Source: Ottelia alismoides
Lineage: Eukaryota > Streptophyta > Magnoliopsida > Alismatales > Hydrocharitaceae
Assembly (NCBI GenBank): GCA_037367405.1
Contig: JAZKJV010010762.1
Location: forward strand, 372,001 to 436,000
Reading direction: 5' to 3'
Length of the DNA: 64,000 nt
Shown here: one piece after another, positions 58,101-64,000 of the stretch
Layout: every line of letters begins with the position of its first letter
Position numbering within the stretch: position 1 is the stretch's first letter
Made by a program: the position numbers and the translations under genes
Notes under the pieces: generated by a model
Seen by the model: only the letters and a program-made list of their open reading frames with translations
The model's database searches: none
What the model was told of the DNA's origin: nothing

Positions 58101-61100
58101 ACAGGAATGAATAAATAAATAATTTTTTTTCATTATTATTTTTTAAAAGGAAATGTAAACAGATTTTTTTATTTTTTAATTATCTTGCAAAACAAATGTG
58201 AGATATGAAAAGAAAACACATGTTTTTTTTATTATTATTATTTTATTTATTTACAAATAGAAAAAATGAAGGAGGATCCGGCGGAAATGAGAGATTCGAA
58301 TCCGATCTCCGGCCACCGTACGCGTCGGAGTTGAGAGATCGTGGACGATAGAAATAGAATTCGGGGAGATCAAGAACGTGAAATGATAAATCAAATCGAA
58401 GCGGATCAAAATCGTGATGAACTTTTTTTAAAGATCTAGATAAATAAAATGACGATGGAATTAAATGCGATGAAACAAACTACGATTAATCTAAGATAAA
58501 AAAATAAGAAAAATATGGATCTCACTTAGGAACGGAAATGGACTGTCATCGCCTCGACAAGGCCGACTCGTTGTCAACGGACGACTCAGAGGCTAGACAT
58601 TTTTCTCGATGAAATTTTCTCTCGAAGATCGGGCTCCTCTCTCTAAAGATTGATCTCGTTGGAATGAGGGATAAGGAGCCATATAAATAGAAAAGATATA
58701 GATGAAATTTGAATTTTTGAATTTTTTAGTGGAAGAGATAAGAGATGAAATTTGAAATGAGATAAAGCATAAGAGATAAAACTAATATTTTTTTTTGAAT
58801 TTTCGTCACTTTATTTATTTGAAATAAATTTTTTTATGGTGGTTAATTAAAAATAGCAACTATATACATATACTATATACAAATATGACATTATTTACAA
58901 GGTAAATGAGGAAATTAGCTTTTTTTATTTTAAAAAAATTTTATTTTTTAATTTTAAATAATTAGTAAAAATATATACAAATATATACACATACAATATG
59001 CACAAAATACATGGGAAAATTGCACAAACCACCCCAAAAAATAAACTTTTCTCCAAAAATTATGAAATCACAGCCATTTTAAAGATAATTTAATTTAGAA
59101 TCTAATGGGAGTGAGATTGGTTCAGTTTGATTCATATGGAGGTGGAATTGGTCTTTCAATTAGTGCTTAGTGGCTTTTTCCAAGTGTGGTTACTTTTATT
59201 CTGTACATGATTTAATTGTGCAATTATTTTATTAATTAGAACACATTTTTATTTACAACTTTGGTTTTGAAAGTTATTTGATTTGAGGTCAATTAAGGTA
59301 CAAATAAATTAGTGTTAGTTTTATACAGATATACACAAATAAGTGAGAAGTATTTACAACAACACATATTTTTTTCTTAAGGACCCTATCTCCCCCTACT
59401 TTATTCCTGATCGATCAGGTCAAGTCTTGACCTTCTCTCGAGGTTCGGGTAAGCCTCCATACAATCTTCCTTTTTTTATTTTCTTTTCATTATTTTTCCT
59501 TCATTCCTTTCTTTATTTATTTTAGGTTAAAATTAGTAAGAAGTGTACAATATTTACACACAGATGCAAGTTAGTAAGAATATGGAGTTAGTGTTATATG
59601 CAGGTGTTTTATAAGGGATTTTAAGCTAAAATAAATGAATAAAGATGACAAATCACAGATTCATCATCCCCTATGCTTTACCATTGCTAGTCCCTTAGCA
59701 AACACTTATTTGAAAGAATAAGTGAAGAAAAAGAAAAAAGGGAAAATGAAGAGAGTATGACAATATTGAGTATTAAACTTATCTTCGTAAAATTGTAGTT
59801 TGGAGCTTTGTAGGACCTTTGGATTATTATTGTGTCGGAACTTCTGTGAGACTTAGAATTTTAAAATCGATAGCCTTCAAGTTCTACACATCATTGTCAC
59901 AGTTTCGGCTCAGAAGTCATCTTAGATCAATCCTCTTCCCAAAGCACACCCTATGAACATTGAAAAATCGACTCATGTGTGTGAAAGGTTTTACCTCTTC
60001 CCATCCAGAATGTCGGACTACCATGCAAATCCCCTCTCCTGTAACTCATCCTTGGGGAGTCAGGTATTTCCTTCTAAGGTCTGTCACACTGTGTTCACAA
60101 TCAAATTGGGGGAGAAGTTAGAAGAAGGAGAAAAGAACTGGCGGGTGGCCAGTGTAGTCACCTCTCCTTGTGAAGCTGGCCAGTGTAGCCGAGTCTCTAC
60201 CAAGATCTGCAGGTTTTCTTGAAGCTTGGACCTTTTTGGTCAGATATTTATTTGGTAGTGGCTTCTTTGTATTTGGATTTTTGGTGGTTCTGCTTGGATC
60301 TTGTTCTGCCCCTACGGATATAGAATCTTTTTATTTCCGTACATGTTTTGGGATCTTAAAAAAATTGTGCCCAGCCGTCCATCCCTTTTCCGAAGCTTTA
60401 TTTCAACCCGTACTCCGGTCTCTAGATTTCCACACTACCAGAAAAGAAACTCACACAGTCTTCCAAATCCCGTCTGAGTTGAGCTAAGTGCATAGTGCGA
60501 GAGTACGAATTAATTCCCTATTCCAGAGTTGTACCTAGAATGAAGAGACCAGGTTAGACACTAAGAGTCAAACGCTGCACATTGTCATGTGGAACTCAAA
60601 GAATTAAGTCAAAGACCTGAAGCTTCTAAAATCCTATTTCTCGTTGAAGTTCCTTTGAGAATTAGGTGGATTAAGGTCCAACTAAGCTCCATTCTTCAAT
60701 TTTATTCCAGACATAGTTTAAATGTCAAAACTATCCTGAAAAATGCACATGCAAATGCAAGAAAAAATGAACAATGCAAAGAGATTTTTTTTGAAAAGAA
60801 ATGATGCACATGTAAAAAGAACATTTTTTTAAAAAAAACCATTTTCTAATTTTGAACTTTTTATAGATTTTTAGAGGAAAATGCAGATGTAAAAGAAGGG
60901 TTTTTTTGAATTATGCAAGTTTTTTATAGATTTTGGTTTTGTAGTTTTTTTTAGTTTTTTTAAAGAAAGAAAAAAAATGTAGGAAAAAATGTACAGGAAA
61001 TATTTTTTTATCTGTTTTTTTTATTTTTTTCGTGTTTTTGTTTTGTGTTTTTGTTTTGTTTTGTGTTTTTGTTTTTTTTTGTGTTTGTTTTTTTGTTGTT

Positions 61101-62102
61101 TTTTATTGTTTTTTGTGTTTTTGTTTGTTGTCGTTATTTTTGTGTTTTTTTTACAATTGTGGATTTTACAAAATTATACCCATAACCCCCCAATAAATAT
61201 ATTTAAAAGTATGTGTTATGTCTGAAGTATACATACAATATATACGACACCCCCCTATACTTAGCTCGAACTATGTCCTCATAGTGATCAGAGAGCGAAA
61301 AAGGAAGACATAACTCGTGCTAAGTATAGAAAAGTGAAAAGACTCCTATGCTACAACGACTCAAAGAAAGGATAAAAAGAAGAGAAGTTGGTGATCCCCC
61401 TATACTTAGGATCAAGTAATCTTAAGTATAGTAGAGTGTACAAAAGGGGAAAATCGATGAAGAGAATGCACAGACTCAAAAATAAAAAGACACGATATGA
61501 ACAACATCACCCCCTATACTTAGGATAGAGTATCCCTAAGTATAAACAACAAGAAGAGTGATGAACAGGACGAATATGAACAACACAAATCATTCGCCCC
61601 CCTATACTTAGGATAAAGCACATCCTAAGTATATCATATATACACACTGAAAAGGGGTGAATGATAAAACGGGAGAAGAAAGAGTGAAACGAAAGGATAT
61701 ACAAGAGGAGTGGATGTACAAAGGTCAAGAAGATCGAAAGTGAACCTTCTTGCGGGATCGCTGAGGTATGGATTTGACAAGGTGTAGGTCGATATTAGGA
61801 TCATTATTAGACATAAACTGAGTAGGATCGACCAAGAATGTATCCTCAGCGGTTTCGGATTGTGCAGGCCTAAACATGTTATTGGAAGTAGTGTAGTCAT
61901 GTCCTGCCTGGGAAGTCTCGCAAATATCAAAGTAAAATGCTCGAAATCATTATCAAAAAAGTAGGATCAATTTCAGCATGGCGAGCCTCTACCGGATCAT
62001 CATCTTTATCAAAAGGCTCAAATTCCTCTATAAAGGCAATCAAATCAAGTTTGTCCTGATCGGTCTCATCTGAATCAGGGTGAATAGGAACAGACTCATC
62101 AG
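58101..62102 (-). mobile_element. Probable non-coding downstream part of a minus-strand Ty3/gypsy-like element
   Basis: Inferred from position: downstream, on the minus strand, of the gag/protease remnants at 62103-63579. No reverse transcriptase, RNase H or integrase frames were found on either strand, so the pol region seems deleted. On the minus strand a TATA-like TATTTATATGGCTCC (about 58678-58692) lies in GC-moderate DNA (58265-58690) that could be an LTR, but its partner would be outside the window. The segment includes T-rich low-complexity DNA (60830-61160) and a hairpin-repeat array (61249-61640). Element borders are unknown. Confidence 0.4.
61249..61640. repeat. Tandem units carrying CTATACTTAG hairpins
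   Basis: Four units spaced roughly 110-150 bp apart, each opening CCCCCTATACTTAG. Each is followed by the inverse CTAAGTATA, so each can fold: CTATACTTAGGATA-GAG-TATCCCTAAGTATA at about 61514-61544, CTATACTTAGGAT...ATCCTAAGTATA at about 61602-61633, CTATACTTAGGAT...ATCTTAAGTATAG at about 61401-61432, and a looser pair with a longer loop at 61255-61328. Sequence between hairpins is purine-rich (GAAGAGA-type). Confidence 0.7.
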
Positions 62103-63579
62103 TGAAAGTAGTCGAATCATGTCCGTCCTATCTAGTCTCAGAGTCTACCTTCCGCTCTAGGGTTTCTATAGTGTAAATTCCGTAGATATCATCAATGCAT
62201 CTCCACATACCAGAAGGGGGAACTCCAATGTCTGTGCTTTCCGAGTCTTCCTCCTTCAAGAGGAATTCTTGGGTTTCAGTATCATCCAACATATAACAAG
62301 AATCTATGATATTATCATCGAGGTCAAATTCCTTGGGGTTGGCAAACACGGGCGGGCTCTCATGGGATGCGGATCTCTGGTCAGTAGTGAGTGTAGTGAT
62401 TAACACATTGCTCCCTATATCAGAACGGAAGTGAATCTCTCCTGAACCATAATCAATAACGGCTCCCGTAGAGGCGATGAAAGGCCGTCCCATGATGATT
62501 AAAGGGCGCTCCACAGGGGTGGAGGTCTCCATGGGCATTACAACAAAAACTGAAGTGAAATTCATGCCCTGAATAAGAATGACATCATTTTCTAAAATAC
62601 CCTTCGACCTCTTGATAGATCCATCAGCAAATTGAACTATCATCCTGATTTTGTTGAGAGACCCAAGATGAAGAGACTGTACCATAGAGAAGGGTATTAT
62701 ATTAATTGAACAACCACCGTCAAGGAGAATGTTATCACAAGAATAGTAAGAGGTGTGGCAGTGTTCCCTTTCTTAAAATACGGATGGTGAGAGATGTCGT
62801 AGGCAGTGGTCATGGTCAAGATGTGACGCTCAGATCTTCGCTTTCTCTTCTTATGTTGAGAATTAGATAAATCTGTCATGGCCTGTTGAAGTGGGGTTTT
62901 AATGATCTCATGAAGGGTGGACACCACTTCGGGTTCAGTCAACATTTTTTTTGAATTTTTGGACCACATCCATACAAGGGAGGAGGTCAGAATCAACATT
63001 TACACGAGGATTTCCAAGAGCAGTCTGTATAATGTAATCCTCGGGGTCAAGATTGGGACATGATGTGAATAGATGTTTGGGTAAATGATCAGGCATTTGG
63101 ATCCTCTCCTCACAAAATGAATCAATAATGTGTCTCCCAGAATCTTTTTGGATTTTTGAAATTTTCTCATTTTTTTGTATTTTAGACGATTGCAAGCTCT
63201 CATGATTATCCTCAAGTGAATCCATATCCTCAAATAGTGGAGCAGCGTTCTGGCTCGTATTTATGTTAAATAGATTGGTAATCCTTGAATTCATATGCTC
63301 CATCCTCTGGTTCAGTGTCTCAAGTGTGGAAATCATGAAAGGCGATTCCTAAATCCCAGAATCGGGTGGGTTGAATGAGGGTGGGTGAAAATTAAAGTCC
63401 TCCGATTCCTGAAATAATGGGTTAGGCGGATATGCACAAAAATCAGGAGGAAAGTCCTCATGGAAAAATGAAGGTGGATCGTCTGGAGAGTACGAGGTAT
63501 CCGCGAAGATCGGATTAAAATAACTCCAGTCGACCATCTCTGAAACAAAAAACGGGATCGGGAGAGCACGAGTGGTCAA
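62103..63579 (-). pseudogene. Ty3/gypsy-like gag and aspartic-protease remnant
   Basis: Read on the minus strand from 63579: a proline-rich N-terminal frame (MVDWSYFNPIFADTSYSPDD), preceded by TTTTTTGTTTCAG that could be a splice acceptor. Then come LETLNQRMEHMNSRI and an acidic, Lys-rich gag-like region, ending near 62935. After frame changes the protease appears: NILLDGGCSINIIPFSM (about 62685-62735), then GSLNKIRMIVQFADGS, VFVVMPMETSTPVERPLI and MGRPFIASTGAVIDYGSGEI (about 62440-62500). The LLDxG...GRPF.AT.GAVID pair is typical of plant Ty3/gypsy proteases; an Asp-Gly-Gly active-site variant is known in some lineages. Several stops and frame changes make it inactive. The lineage is undetermined. 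Confidence 0.7.
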
Positions 63580-64000
63580 GTCAAAAGATATGGAGAAAAA
63601 GGCGCAAATGCAGAGAAGGATCTAGAAAGCACACAAGCAATCAAATACAATACAAATCTCCAGTTCACCAACTCAACTCAAAGTGAAGACCGTGAAGGTT
63701 CGGTCAATTATCTTGTCAATTTTAGAGTTGGTGAGAATAAAATATATCAGAGCAGTTAAAAGCGAGCTATTAGGAACCCAATGCTCTCAGAAGACTGGCC
63801 TAATCCCAAAGTTAGATCTTTCCCAGCCAGTATGAATTGCGGACCGTTTACCGGCTACCCGATCAGTTCAATCTGTTAAGGACGTCACGACCCGTTTTAT
63901 CGGCTACAGAGAGATCCTTAGTGGAGAACGACTATCCTAAGATAGTAGTCTGAAAAGAGTTCGGGTGTGGCTCTATCCTAGTGTGCGGGTCGCTCTCTCG
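63580..64000 (-). other. Probable leader or LTR edge of the gypsy-like element
   Basis: Upstream, on the minus strand, of the gag remnant. No primer-binding site or LTR terminus was identified, and the window ends here. The phrases GAGTTGGTGA (63725) and TTCACCAACTC (63664) form an inverted pair around 63664-63735. Confidence 0.35.

Overview
This window is nuclear DNA of a flowering plant. It is probably a monocot: the one intact gene has a very GC-rich first exon followed by AT-rich introns, and the spacer DNA is AT-rich and packed with plant transposon families. I cannot name the species. Only two host loci are supported. One is a cyanate hydratase (cyanase) gene on the minus strand (about 15.67-18.10 kb), which looks intact. 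The other is a BARD1/BRCA1-type gene on the plus strand (24.16-53.20 kb), with RING, ePHD and two BRCT domains, which looks like a pseudogene.

Layout. 1-5.3 kb: AT-rich spacer with a Tourist-type MITE, a partial second copy of it, and the 3' tail of an RTE-type LINE. 5.3-9.45 kb: a 5'-truncated, frameshifted L1-type LINE with endonuclease, reverse transcriptase and a C-terminal zinc-knuckle region. 9.45-15.2 kb: AT-rich spacer with decayed repeats and one unassigned ORF. 15.7-18.1 kb: cyanase. 18.2-24.1 kb: spacer. 24.16-53.2 kb: the BARD1-like locus, whose thirteen inferred exons add up to under 2 kb and are spread over 29 kb because at least nine transposons sit inside it. 53.2-58 kb: two inverted copies of a MITE, proline-codon-rich repeats and very AT-rich DNA. 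58-64 kb: a degenerate minus-strand Ty3/gypsy-like element (gag and protease recognisable, no reverse transcriptase seen), with a tandem array of hairpin-forming repeats.

The insertions can be delimited because target-site duplications (TSDs) are visible. They are: a 204-bp MULE-type MITE in intron 1; Copia-1 in intron 5; a non-autonomous LTR element that splits exon 6; Copia-2 in intron 6, itself carrying a 2.25-kb hAT element and a 508-bp hAT MITE; and a MULE in the BRCT1 intron that contains four tandem ~423-bp units, a second MULE of the same family and a CACTA element with two transposase-related genes. The BARD1-like reading frame also has an in-frame stop and lost splice donor in the RING domain, a 1-bp frameshift and an in-frame stop in the ePHD, and a frameshift just before the end of BRCT2.

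No new biological system was found. The most informative content is the layered record of a DNA-repair/chromatin gene decaying under nested transposition, plus a few unusual repeat architectures: the CACTA palindromes, the MULE sub-repeat termini and the hairpin array.
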